Part shown: one piece after another, positions 1-7,650 of the stretch | How the letters are laid out: the number at the start of each line of letters is the position of its first letter | Position numbering within the stretch: the first letter of the stretch is position 1 | NCBI GenBank assembly: GCA_964542875.1 | Contig: CAZIWA010000142.1 | Location: 1 to 13,744, forward strand | DNA: 13,744 nt | Source: CAZGOM01 sp964542875 | Lineage (GTDB): Bacteria; Planctomycetota; Phycisphaerae; Phycisphaerales; Phycisphaeraceae | Reading direction: 5' to 3' | The notes under the pieces: generated by a model | What the model was told of the DNA's origin: nothing | Database searches by the model: none | The model's input: only the letters and a program-made list of their open reading frames with translations | Translations under genes and position numbers: made by a program

Positions 1-1193
1 TGGTGCTGGCCGACATCGACGATGAACGCGCTGGAGGGGGCGGATGCGGCACTGAGATCGTGCATGAACTGGTTGGGGTTGATGCCCTTGTTATCGATGA
101 TTTCAGAGGTGTCGGGCCATTGGCTGCGGACCTGGGCGACGGTGTCCATCCACGGTTTGTTATGCGTGAAACCGAGCTTGGCGGCCTGCTGGGCGGCTTG
201 CTCAAAGAAGGGCTGGAGGTGGCTGAGGATGACCTGGCAGCCGGTGACGCGGTTGTTGGTTTCGCCCGCTTCGCAGTCGACGTGGAAGACGGTCCGGTCG
301 GCTTTAAAGCCGGTGGTGTCTGCGCCGGTCTGACGGATGTCCAGGCGGCTGCCCAGGACGAGCAGGAAGTCTGCCTGGCCGATGAGAAGGTTGGCCCAGC
401 GGTTGCCGTAGCTGCCGAGCATGCCCACGCGCAGGGGATCGGCGTAGGGGAGGACGTCGACGCCCATGAGGGAATTGACGACGGGGACTTTGACCTGGGC
501 GGTGAACTTGCGGAAGCCTTCGAGGGCGCGGGCGGAGTGGATGCCGCCGCCTGCGATGATGAGCGGGCGCTTGGCTTTCTGAAGCTGGATGAGCAGGTTC
601 GCGACCTGGCCGGCATCGGGCGAGGGGCAGGCGCTGGGGTCGGGCTCCAGACGTTCGTAGGGCACGGTGGGGTTGATGTTGGCGCGCTGGATGTCCATGG
701 GGATGTCCAGGAGCACGGGGCCGGGCCGGCCGGAGATGGCGGTGAGGATGGCTTTCTTGAGAAGCGGTTCGACTTCATCCGGGGAGTTGATGCGCCAGGC
801 GGCTTTGGCGATGGGCCTGGCCATGGCGACGATGTCGGCTTCCTGAAAGCCGAGCTGGCGGATGGGTTTATCGCCTTTGAGCTCGGCACGGTTGACCTGG
901 CCGGTGATGAAGAGCGTGGGGGAGGAGTCGAAGTAAGCGCCGCCCAGACCGGTGAGGAGGTTGATGGCGCCGGGGCCGCTGGTGGCCATGGCCAGACCGG
1001 GGCGGCCGGTGATGCGCCCGTAGGCGTCGGCAGCGAAGGAGGCGGCCTGCTCGTGATGGACGCTCAGAAGGGGAACCTGCCCGTTTTGATCGAAGGAATC
1101 GATGAGGTGGGCGATCATGCCGCCGATGACTTCAAAAGCGCAATTGATGTCTTGGGCTTTGAGATAAGAGACGATGTAATCTGAGACTTTCAA
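1..1193 (-). CDS. Thiamine-diphosphate-dependent enzyme, acetolactate synthase (IlvB)-like, partial at left edge
   Basis: Read on the minus strand from a TTG start at 1193; about 397 residues are present and the 3' end lies outside the window. The N-terminal TPP-binding Pyr domain is clear: an FEVIGGMI segment near residues 20-27, the catalytic-type Glu48 in SVHHEQAASFAADAYGR, then ATSGPGAINLLTG. A central (transhydrogenase-like) domain spans roughly residues 190-330, with PLIIAGGGIHSA and LLVLGSRLDIRQ. The sequence stops just inside the C-terminal PP domain (FIVDVGQH), so the GDG cofactor motif is not visible. An in-frame TAG three codons upstream fixes the 5' limit, and the TTG gives the normal family N-terminus (KVSDYIVSYLK). 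The family couples or decarboxylates 2-oxo acids. The substrate is unknown; the neighbouring acyltransferase suggests sugar or small-molecule tailoring rather than branched-chain amino acid synthesis. It lies 101 bp downstream of the fusion gene, so cotranscription is likely. Confidence 0.9.
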   Translation of the reverse strand, partial: MKVSDYIVSYLKAQDINCAFEVIGGMIAHLIDSFDQNGQVPLLSVHHEQAASFAADAYGRITGRPGLAMATSGPGAINLLTGLGGAYFDSSPTLFITGQVNRAELKGDKPIRQLGFQEADIVAMARPIAKAAWRINSPDEVEPLLKKAILTAISGRPGPVLLDIPMDIQRANINPTVPYERLEPDPSACPSPDAGQVANLLIQLQKAKRPLIIAGGGIHSARALEGFRKFTAQVKVPVVNSLMGVDVLPYADPLRVGMLGSYGNRWANLLIGQADFLLVLGSRLDIRQTGADTTGFKADRTVFHVDCEAGETNNRVTGCQVILSHLQPFFEQAAQQAAKLGFTHNKPWMDTVAQVRSQWPDTSEIIDNKGINPNQFMHDLSAASAPSSAFIVDVGQH

Positions 1194-1209
1194 AGCTCTC
1201 TAGGCTCCA

Positions 1210-1258
1210 AGTAATGGACGACGGGGTCAGGTGGCCCGCAAGAGGGCCATCGATTACT
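1210..1258 (-). repeat. Nested inverted repeat between the fusion gene and the TPP-enzyme gene
   Basis: The inner hairpin is TGGCCC (1232-1237), a 6-base loop, and GGGCCA (1244-1249). An outer arm pair AGTAAT (1210-1215) and ATTACT (1253-1258) encloses it. No T-run follows on either strand, so it is not a canonical intrinsic terminator. It ends about 17 bases before the TTG start of the downstream gene, so it could be an mRNA-processing or attenuating structure. This is inference from base pairing only. Confidence 0.4.
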
Positions 1259-1294
1259 GAAGCTCCATTCTAGTGCGTTGCCGTGGGGTTGGCG

Positions 1295-4057
1295 TCAGCG
1301 GGGAAGGCCGGAGAGCGAAAATTTTGCACAAAAGAGGCATTTGGGGTTGTCGCAGAGGAAGATGTTTGGATCCCGGCGAGTGACTTTCATGCCCACTTCA
1401 TAGAACTCGTTGGCGTCGATCATCTGAACCTGGCTCATGCCGAAAGAGACTTCCCTGATAGGAAGGCCCGCGGCGATGGCCTGCTTGAAGAATTTGCAGT
1501 TTGAGGCATCGTTGACGTAGAAGTCGCGGTGGCCGGGAAGGTGCTTGGGGATGAGCACGGTGCGGGTTTGGCCTTTGGCACCTTTGACGGCGCAGAGGGC
1601 ATTTCCGAGGTAGCTGAGGTTGAGCTCGTCTTCGATCAGGTGAAGGAAGGTGGAGGGGGCCAGGCCGCAGCCGAGGTAGAGGATTTTGCCGTTGTGGTCC
1701 AGAAGCTTGCCGAATGGGCTGCGGCGGTTGGTGGGGGGATCAGATTCCAGATGTTCCGTGAGGCACTTGGCGGCCAGCGGGCCGACACCGGCGACGGAGT
1801 GGGACGGGTGGGCGGAGCGGATGACCCCGGCGCGCTTAACGAAGGCTTTGGGGATGCTGCCGGTCCAGATCTGGGTGTGATCGTCGGGGTCGTAAGGCCG
1901 GTAAGCCTGGCCTTTGGCGACTTCGCCGTCGAAGTAGATGTAGGGACGGGTGAAGGTGGGGAAGAGGACGGTGCCGGTGGGGCCGACGGCGTCGAGGATG
2001 GCGTCGATGACGGTGTCTGGCCCGCCTGGGACGCGACCGAAGGAAGAGAGCGAGGAGTGCACCATGACCAGATCGCCGGGGCGGATGCCTGCGGCGTGGA
2101 TGGCCTGGGTGACCTGGGCTTTGTCGTGCTGCTGGTTGAATTTAGCGGTGAAGTAGCCGTGGTCGGTGAGGTAGGAGACGGCGTTTATGTATTTGCGGAC
2201 CTGGCTGGGGTTTCGCGGCTGGCCGGATTCCCATTCGCATTCGCGCAGGAGGGTTTGGAGGTTTTTTTCGCCGTCCATGTTGGCCAAAACCCGGGCAAAA
2301 TGGCCGTAGATCATGTTTTCCGGCAGGGGGATGCGGTCTTCCTTGGGGACGTGGGCAAGGTCATAGGGCATGCCGCGGCGGGCACGGCTGGGGGTGATGC
2401 TGGCGGCGAATTTGAACCATTTGTCGTTAGGGACGGTGGCGGTCGGCGGGGTGATGGCGGCGAGTTGGCGGTCCAGGTTGGTGATGATTGCAGCGGCTTC
2501 CTGGGTGAGCCGGGCGACTTCCTGGGCGATGAGCGGGATGTCGGCGATTTTGCGGAAGTCCTGGATTCGGCCGGTGTCGGTCTTGAGCCGGTGCGCCATG
2601 CGTTGGCGCACTTCGTTGGGCAGATCGGTGGCGATGCGCATGTTGCCGGTGGTGTAGGCGGCGATGATGTTTTGGGCTTCAAGCGCAAGGTGGCGGCTGG
2701 CCTGGGCGGAGGCTTCGGCGACGGCACCGGGGAGGGATTGGGCGTTTAAGGTGAGCACGCCAGCAGCCCAGGCGCCGGCAAAGGCCGTGGAACGCGCGAA
2801 AGCGAGGGGGTTGAGCGTGTGGACCCGCTGCTCTGAGTTGTGGTGGAGCTTGACGCTGGCGATGGGCCAGACGGTGGGGAGCCCGGTGCTGGGCTCGCTT
2901 AGGAATGCATCGTCGGCATAAAAGCCTTCTTCGATGACCTTGGTGAGCTGCGGTGTGCGCTCGCCCATGTACTGGTCGGTGAGCTTCTCCATGAGGCTGT
3001 TGCCGAAAAATGGCGTGCTGGGCGGGGCCATGTAGACGACGAAGTTATCGGCGCTGGTGATGGGCTGGGCGTCGTTGTTGATTGCGCCGATGGTTTTTTC
3101 GTGGAGCGCGCCGCCTGCGTGCTCGGCGTAGCCTGCGAAGCCGTAGAACTCCATGGCGAAGACGAGCCGGAGTGAAAATTCAAGCGGGGGAAGCTGGCCG
3201 GATTCGGTGAGTTTTTTGAGGATTCGGGCAATTTCGATGGAGGAAATGACGCCGGAGTTGTTGTCGTCGATCAGAGGTTCATAAAGGTGGGCGAACATCC
3301 AGAGTTCACGCTTGCTTTTGCCAGGGAGAACGCCGGTGACGACGGGCAGGGTGCCTTGGCTGCGTACGCCGTCACACTCGACAAGGGCCATGACTTCGCC
3401 TGCGGTGGCCGCGGTGCGGATGCGTTCACCCACGATGGGGCTGACGCTGAAGCCGATGAAGGGCCGGTCATCCGCTTGGATGTGCCATTGATTGCCTTCG
3501 GTGCAGGCGTTGACCCAGGCAATGCCGTTTGGGGTGTCGTAGCGGCCGGTGACGTTGTCGGTGATGAAGCCGATGGCGCCAAGGTCCAGCATGGCGCTTA
3601 AGACCTTGGCGCGGGCTGGAGTGAAGGGGTTCAGCATGACCATGCGACCGGCGGCTTCCTGGCCGGAAAAGAGCTGGTTTTCAGTGATGATGCGGGCGTC
3701 TAAGCCGGTGGGCGGGGTGGCGGTGGAGCCTTTGACCAGGTGAAAGGGGTGGCGGGCGTAGTCTGCGACGACGGGATCGCCGCCGATGGAGGGCTTTTTG
3801 ATGGTGAGGCGGCCGACGGAAGCGTTCCATGCCATGGGCATGCGCTTGTCCTGATAGATGGTTTTGCCGTCGGCGGGGAGCATGATGGTTTCGCATTGCT
3901 CCAGGCCGGCTTGTTGCAGCAGATCAAAGGCGTGGGCGGCGGCGCGGTGGTAGTCGTTAAAGGTTTGGCCAAGCTCAAGATGGGTGAGCCGGTCGGTTTC
4001 GCTGACGAGCCAGGCGGCGTTGACGTGGGCGAGGATTTTTTCAAAGAGGTGTTTCAT
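1295..4057 (-). CDS. Fusion protein: M28/DUF4910-like peptidase fold + AAC(3)-type N-acyltransferase
   Basis: 920 residues from the ATG at 4057 (a TTG at 4102 would add 15 residues; neither has a strong RBS). No signal peptide is seen, so it is probably cytoplasmic. Residues 1-240 hold an N-terminal segment with a PA-like region. Residues about 245-430 resemble clan-MH peptidases: AHLYEPLIDDNNSGV gives His257 and Asp264/265, AMEFYGFAGY keeps one Glu (Glu303) where active M28 enzymes have a Glu pair, and KLHHNSEQ supplies His405/406. A helical linker follows (about 560-650). Residues about 655-880 are AAC(3)-like: VHSSLSSFGRVPGGPDTV, GTVLFPTFT, IRSAHPSHSVAGVGP with the conserved catalytic-type His, SPFGKLL, LGCGL and FLHLIEDEL. 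The tail has a Cys cluster (CDNPKCLFC). AAC(3) enzymes move an acyl group from CoA to an amine. Drug resistance should not be assumed; natural substrates of distant homologues are often amino sugars or metabolites. The missing first Glu makes peptidase activity doubtful. Confidence 0.88.
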   Translation of the reverse strand: MKHLFEKILAHVNAAWLVSETDRLTHLELGQTFNDYHRAAAHAFDLLQQAGLEQCETIMLPADGKTIYQDKRMPMAWNASVGRLTIKKPSIGGDPVVADYARHPFHLVKGSTATPPTGLDARIITENQLFSGQEAAGRMVMLNPFTPARAKVLSAMLDLGAIGFITDNVTGRYDTPNGIAWVNACTEGNQWHIQADDRPFIGFSVSPIVGERIRTAATAGEVMALVECDGVRSQGTLPVVTGVLPGKSKRELWMFAHLYEPLIDDNNSGVISSIEIARILKKLTESGQLPPLEFSLRLVFAMEFYGFAGYAEHAGGALHEKTIGAINNDAQPITSADNFVVYMAPPSTPFFGNSLMEKLTDQYMGERTPQLTKVIEEGFYADDAFLSEPSTGLPTVWPIASVKLHHNSEQRVHTLNPLAFARSTAFAGAWAAGVLTLNAQSLPGAVAEASAQASRHLALEAQNIIAAYTTGNMRIATDLPNEVRQRMAHRLKTDTGRIQDFRKIADIPLIAQEVARLTQEAAAIITNLDRQLAAITPPTATVPNDKWFKFAASITPSRARRGMPYDLAHVPKEDRIPLPENMIYGHFARVLANMDGEKNLQTLLRECEWESGQPRNPSQVRKYINAVSYLTDHGYFTAKFNQQHDKAQVTQAIHAAGIRPGDLVMVHSSLSSFGRVPGGPDTVIDAILDAVGPTGTVLFPTFTRPYIYFDGEVAKGQAYRPYDPDDHTQIWTGSIPKAFVKRAGVIRSAHPSHSVAGVGPLAAKCLTEHLESDPPTNRRSPFGKLLDHNGKILYLGCGLAPSTFLHLIEDELNLSYLGNALCAVKGAKGQTRTVLIPKHLPGHRDFYVNDASNCKFFKQAIAAGLPIREVSFGMSQVQMIDANEFYEVGMKVTRRDPNIFLCDNPKCLFCAKFSLSGLPR

Positions 4058-4143
4058 TTTGCTGGGTCGCTTGAGATGAAAGATTGAGCGGGTTTGAGCC
4101 AATGTACCCGGAGCGATTTGGCGTGGACAGGAGGAGGTGTATT

Positions 4144-4179
4144 TTGTGAAGCTGGCTTTAAGTGATACGATACACTTAA
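4144..4179 (+). promoter_or_regulatory. Candidate promoter with overlapping 22-bp palindromic operator
   Basis: A perfect 7-bp inverted repeat, TTAAGTG (4158-4164) and CACTTAA (4173-4179), has an 8-base spacer ATACGATA centred on CG. This is the size and symmetry of LacI- or GntR-family operators. A weak promoter fits through it: TTGTGA at 4144-4149, 16 bp, TACGAT at 4166-4171. Transcription would begin near 4179, leaving a short leader with the AGGAG ribosome binding site at 4184-4188. The operator would then cover the -10 box, the arrangement expected for repression of the lyase gene. The cognate regulator is not in the window. Confidence 0.5.
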
Positions 4180-4197
4180 TGGCAGGAGTTTTGCGTC

Positions 4198-5970
4198 ATG
4201 GCGACTTTGCAAACGATGGCGATGGGTTTGAAGGGTGCCAGCGGGCTTCCGGGGCGGCTGGCGTCAACGGATGCGTGGCGATCCGCCAGAGAGCGCGCGC
4301 CGAAGCGGGTGTGGGATTTTGTGCGCGGGCGGGCTGAGGAATGCCTGCGTGCCGGCGTGCCAGCGCCTATGGGGGAGCGGTTTCATGTGGAGTTCGCACA
4401 GACGGGCGTGAGCGAAGGGTATGCCCGGGCGCATCATGAACGGATCGCGGCGATCGGGTATCTGACCGCGGCGCATATGGGCGGATTGATGGATGGATGC
4501 GTGGCGGGGTTGGCCGCGCGGATGGAGGCGCTTTGCCGGGAGACGACCTGGGTACACCCGGCCGTGACGCAGGGGCGCGTGCCGGTGCGCGATGAGTCCG
4601 TGGTGGACATCTGCGCGGCGATGACAGCGGGGACGCTGGCGATGGGGCTGATGGCCTTGGGGGGGCAACTGTCTGACGGCTTGCGCCAGCGGGTGCGAAT
4701 GGAGCTGGATGCACGGATGGTGCGGCCGTTTTTGCTTGGGGAGCATTGGTGGCTGGGGCGCATGCCGGGGCGGCGGCTCAACAACTGGACGCCGGTGTGC
4801 TGCGCGGGTGCGCTGCTGGCGTCGGTGGGCCGCCCGGAGGCGGATGCCGTGGCGCAGGTGACGATGGACGTGATGCCGGGGTATCTGGAGACGTTTTCGC
4901 CTGATGGCGGGTGCGAAGAGGGGCCGAGCTACTGGGTGTACGGCATGGATGCGTTCGTGCTGTGCGCGGAGGTGCTGGGGGATGATCGGCTGTACCGCAT
5001 GCCGATGGTGAAAGAAGCGGCGCGGTACCCGGGGCGGGTGATGGTGGGGCCGGAGGCGTGGCTGACGTATTCAGATGCGCGGACGACGCCGCGGTGGAGC
5101 GTGGGGGCGCTGGCGGTGCTGGCGCAGCGCACGGGGGCGGATGAGGTTGGGCGGCTGGCGCGCAGCCATGTGCCGGATGTGGGATTCATGGCCGCGGAGG
5201 GAACGCTGCTGCAGAATCTGCTTTGGTGGCCCGAGGCCGGAGACGCGGGGGAATTGCCGGTACGGGCGTGGGATTGGTTCCAAGGGCTGGAGATGGGTGT
5301 GGCCCGAAGCAAACACGTGGTGGCGACCGTGCGCAGCGGGCACAACGGGCAATGCCACAACCACAACGATGTGGGGCATGTGACGTATCACCTGGATGCA
5401 GAGCCGATGCTGACCGACCTGGGTGCGCCGGCGTATGACCGGGATTATTTTTCGCCCAAGCGGTGCAGGTACCTGGTGGCATCGAGCCGGGGGCACAGCG
5501 TGCCGGAGATCAACGGGCATGCGCAGGCGCGGGGTGCGGAGTTTAAGGGCCGGGTGATCGAGGCGAGAGAAGGCCGGGTGGAGATGGAGTTAGCGGGGGC
5601 GTATCCCGCAGGCGCGGGGCTGGAATCTCTGGTGAGGAAGTGGGTGTTTGACGGGGCGACGGGCCGGATGGATGTGATGGATGCGTGGCGGTTTGGCATG
5701 GGGGCCTGTGGATTTGCCAGCGCCTGGGTGACCACGGCGCGTGTGGAAGTGAGCGATGGGTGCGTGTGGCTCAAAGGCACGCGGGGGAAGGTGAAGATGG
5801 TTTTTGATGCCGGGTTGGTGAGAGCAGAGGTGGAGAGGCACCTGGGAGTGAGATTGACCGAAGGGGTGGTGGATGTTTATCGGGTGGTGCTGCGGCCGAT
5901 GAAGGATGTGCGTGAGGGGCGGATGGCGGTGAGGTTTGAGGCGGAGGGGAACAGAACACCTTCACCCTAA
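4198..5970 (+). CDS. Heparinase II/III-like polysaccharide lyase family protein
   Basis: 590 residues from ATG, with AGGAG nine bases upstream; an in-frame TAA at 4177 excludes a longer start. An alpha/alpha toroid-like helical N-terminal half (about 1-340) carries LNNWTPVCCAGAL (194-206) and PDGGCEEGPSYWVYGMDAF (235-253). The beta-sandwich half begins with VRSGHNGQCHNHNDVGH (378-394), the His/Asn-rich signature of heparinase II/III-like proteins, and has RGHSVPEINGH (431-441). The family cleaves uronic-acid-containing polysaccharides by beta-elimination; Tyr245 or Tyr248 and His433 are candidate catalytic residues by position. There is no signal peptide or lipobox, so it probably acts on imported oligosaccharides, or function has diverged. 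It is divergent from the fusion gene, 140 bp away, and precedes another carbohydrate-type protein on the same strand. Its last codons (for NRTPSP) and stop fall in a repeat-like sequence. Confidence 0.9.
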   Translation: MATLQTMAMGLKGASGLPGRLASTDAWRSARERAPKRVWDFVRGRAEECLRAGVPAPMGERFHVEFAQTGVSEGYARAHHERIAAIGYLTAAHMGGLMDGCVAGLAARMEALCRETTWVHPAVTQGRVPVRDESVVDICAAMTAGTLAMGLMALGGQLSDGLRQRVRMELDARMVRPFLLGEHWWLGRMPGRRLNNWTPVCCAGALLASVGRPEADAVAQVTMDVMPGYLETFSPDGGCEEGPSYWVYGMDAFVLCAEVLGDDRLYRMPMVKEAARYPGRVMVGPEAWLTYSDARTTPRWSVGALAVLAQRTGADEVGRLARSHVPDVGFMAAEGTLLQNLLWWPEAGDAGELPVRAWDWFQGLEMGVARSKHVVATVRSGHNGQCHNHNDVGHVTYHLDAEPMLTDLGAPAYDRDYFSPKRCRYLVASSRGHSVPEINGHAQARGAEFKGRVIEAREGRVEMELAGAYPAGAGLESLVRKWVFDGATGRMDVMDAWRFGMGACGFASAWVTTARVEVSDGCVWLKGTRGKVKMVFDAGLVRAEVERHLGVRLTEGVVDVYRVVLRPMKDVREGRMAVRFEAEGNRTPSP

Positions 5971-6027
5971 CCCGCTCCGAGAGGGCGAGGGGGCCAGAGA
6001 AGACATGCTCACGCGGACGAGAGCATG
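5957..6027 (+). repeat. REP-like intergenic repeat with hairpin
   Basis: The first part, TTCACCCTAACCCGCTCC, with a partly complementary GAGAGGGCGAGGGGG just after it, resembles the CACCCTAACCC / GAGAGGG palindromic repeats scattered through many bacterial genomes. The second part is a hairpin, CATGCTC (6004-6010), a 10-base loop, and GAGCATG (6021-6027). It overlaps the 3' end of the lyase gene and provides its TAA stop. No T-run follows, so it is a repeat or 3'-end stabilising structure rather than a clear terminator. Genome-wide recurrence is inferred, not shown. Confidence 0.45.
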
Positions 6028-6095
6028 GGCACGCAGAATCGCATGGCATGCGGAGTTGAGCCTTGTAATGTTGTTGTACCCAGGAGGAGGTTGAG

Positions 6096-7622
6096 ATGAT
6101 TTGGGATGAAAAGACGATTTTGATGGTGGACCCGCTTGTGGTGGCGAGCGAACAGGGGACTTCGCTGGTTCGGGAGGATGCGACGGTGCATGCGGGGAAC
6201 CCGGTGCTGCGGTTTGATCAGGCCGGGGTAGCGCCGGGGGCGCTTGGTCCGGTGACGGCGACGGATTTGCAGCTTCGCGCGGTGGTGAAGGAGGGCGTGG
6301 TTTATCGGGCGTGGTATTCGCTTTGGGGGATCAAGAGCGCGGGGGAGAAGTTTGATGGGCTGCATTACGATGCCGTGACGTGTTACGCGGAGAGCACGGA
6401 TGGCGTGATGTTTACGCCTAAGCATGGGGCGGATGGGAAGTCCGCGGTGGATTTCGGGATCACCGGGCCGGACGTGCGTACCGCGGGTTTTTTACATGAT
6501 CCGGTTGATAAGGAATATCCGTACAAGGTGGTTTACCAGCGTAAGGCGCGCGGGAGCGAATTGAACCCGGCGGTGCGGGCGAAGTTTCCGCATGCGGTGG
6601 GGCGTGATTACAGCGTGACGTGGGGGATTGGGCGCAGCAGGGATGGGCTGAAGTTTGAACCGCCTGCGCATGAGCACAATTTGATCGATGAGGCGATGGA
6701 GAACCCCAAGCTGCACCGGGCGCTGGATGGGGGATTGGTGATCGCCGACCAGATGGTGACGCCGGTGATGGAAGGGCAGGGGCGGGATGTGGCGGGGTGG
6801 ATCACGTACGACCTGGTGAGTGCGCATCGGATTCCCGGGTGGGTGCTGAGCTTTCCATGGCATATGACGCGGGTGCCGGCGACGTTTCCCATCGGGACGC
6901 TGGATGGGTTTAAGTGGATGCAGCCTCACATCGGGCTGGCGTGCGCGCGGAAAGGGCCGACGGTGATCGCGCTGCATGGGTATCTGTATGGCGCGCCGGG
7001 CATCGAGACGTATGCACAGGTGAGCGAGGTGGGGCTGGCGGTGAGCCACACGGGGCTGGGGTTTAATGAGGTGTGGCCGTTTCGGGCGTTTATCCCGCGT
7101 GGACGCAAGGGGGAGTGGGACCATGGGATGGTGTGCCAGACGAGCATCGTGGATGACGGCGGGGAAACCCGGTTTTATTACACGGGGAACCAGCTTGGGA
7201 ACCTGGGGGGCAACTATCAGGCAGGGATGGCGTCGATCCCGCGCGACCGGTACGGGTATCGGTGCATCAAAGGGCACCGGGATGTGACCAGGCGCGATCG
7301 GGCGGCGGTGTTTACGCTCAAGCCGTTGGTGATGCCGGAGCCGGCGGAAGTGACATTGAATGTGAGCCATGTGGGAGCCGGGCGGCGCGTGGTGGTGTCG
7401 CTGTCCGATGGAGCAGGGAATGCGCTTGAGGGATTTGAGGAGAGTGAGCCGGTGGTGACGCAAGGGTTTTGCGTGCCGGTGAAATGGAAAGGGGACGTGA
7501 GTGGGCTGGCGGGAAAGCAAGTGGTGATGAAGGTGCGGATGGAGAGTGCCGGGTGCGGGTTTGTGTATGAGGATTCGCCACGGGTTTACGCGATGGGATT
7601 GGGGAGCGGGAATGCGCAATGA
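6096..7622 (+). CDS. Five-bladed beta-propeller, glycoside-hydrolase-like (GH32/43/130-type fold) protein
   Basis: 508 residues from ATG, with a very strong AGGAGGAGG ribosome binding site at 6082-6090, five bases upstream. Blade-like repeats occur in order: CYAESTDGVMFTP (about 95-107), GIGRSRDGLKFEP (about 177-189), GLAVSHTGLGFNEVWPF (about 312-328) and GMASIPRDRYGYR, each with the (S)xDGxxF or similar turn of sialidase/GH43-like propellers. Residues about 415-500 look like a separate beta-sandwich. The architecture matches uncharacterised proteins common in Planctomycetes and Verrucomicrobia that are annotated by similarity to GH32. No catalytic acid can be assigned with confidence. No signal peptide is visible. 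It lies 125 bp after the lyase gene on the same strand, so a shared role in glycan breakdown is likely but unproven. Confidence 0.75.
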   Translation: MIWDEKTILMVDPLVVASEQGTSLVREDATVHAGNPVLRFDQAGVAPGALGPVTATDLQLRAVVKEGVVYRAWYSLWGIKSAGEKFDGLHYDAVTCYAESTDGVMFTPKHGADGKSAVDFGITGPDVRTAGFLHDPVDKEYPYKVVYQRKARGSELNPAVRAKFPHAVGRDYSVTWGIGRSRDGLKFEPPAHEHNLIDEAMENPKLHRALDGGLVIADQMVTPVMEGQGRDVAGWITYDLVSAHRIPGWVLSFPWHMTRVPATFPIGTLDGFKWMQPHIGLACARKGPTVIALHGYLYGAPGIETYAQVSEVGLAVSHTGLGFNEVWPFRAFIPRGRKGEWDHGMVCQTSIVDDGGETRFYYTGNQLGNLGGNYQAGMASIPRDRYGYRCIKGHRDVTRRDRAAVFTLKPLVMPEPAEVTLNVSHVGAGRRVVVSLSDGAGNALEGFEESEPVVTQGFCVPVKWKGDVSGLAGKQVVMKVRMESAGCGFVYEDSPRVYAMGLGSGNAQ

Positions 7623-7650
7623 CCGCTGAATGAACCGGGGGTGGATGGAA

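Noticed and set aside
3..1184. Long plus-strand open frame of 393 codons
   Set aside because: It is the exact mirror of the TPP-enzyme codons; its translation is Gly/Asp/Val-rich with no family pattern, as expected for antisense of GC-rich coding DNA.
1295..2200. Antibiotic-resistance determinant because of AAC(3) similarity
   Set aside because: The domain is fused to another protein, sits in a chromosomal metabolic context and lacks mobile-element flanks; resistance cannot be inferred.
1529..2749. Plus-strand open frame of 406 codons inside the fusion gene
   Set aside because: Antisense shadow; the opposite strand has clear AAC(3) motifs and a continuous product.
4129..4337. Very strong AGGAGGAGG followed by an open frame from GTG at 4137 or 4146
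   Set aside because: The frame runs out of phase into the lyase gene and shows no protein-like pattern, and the likely transcript starts after it. A leader peptide is possible but unsupported.
7623..7650. Possible terminator between the convergent propeller genes
   Set aside because: The 28 bp contain no inverted repeat or T-run.
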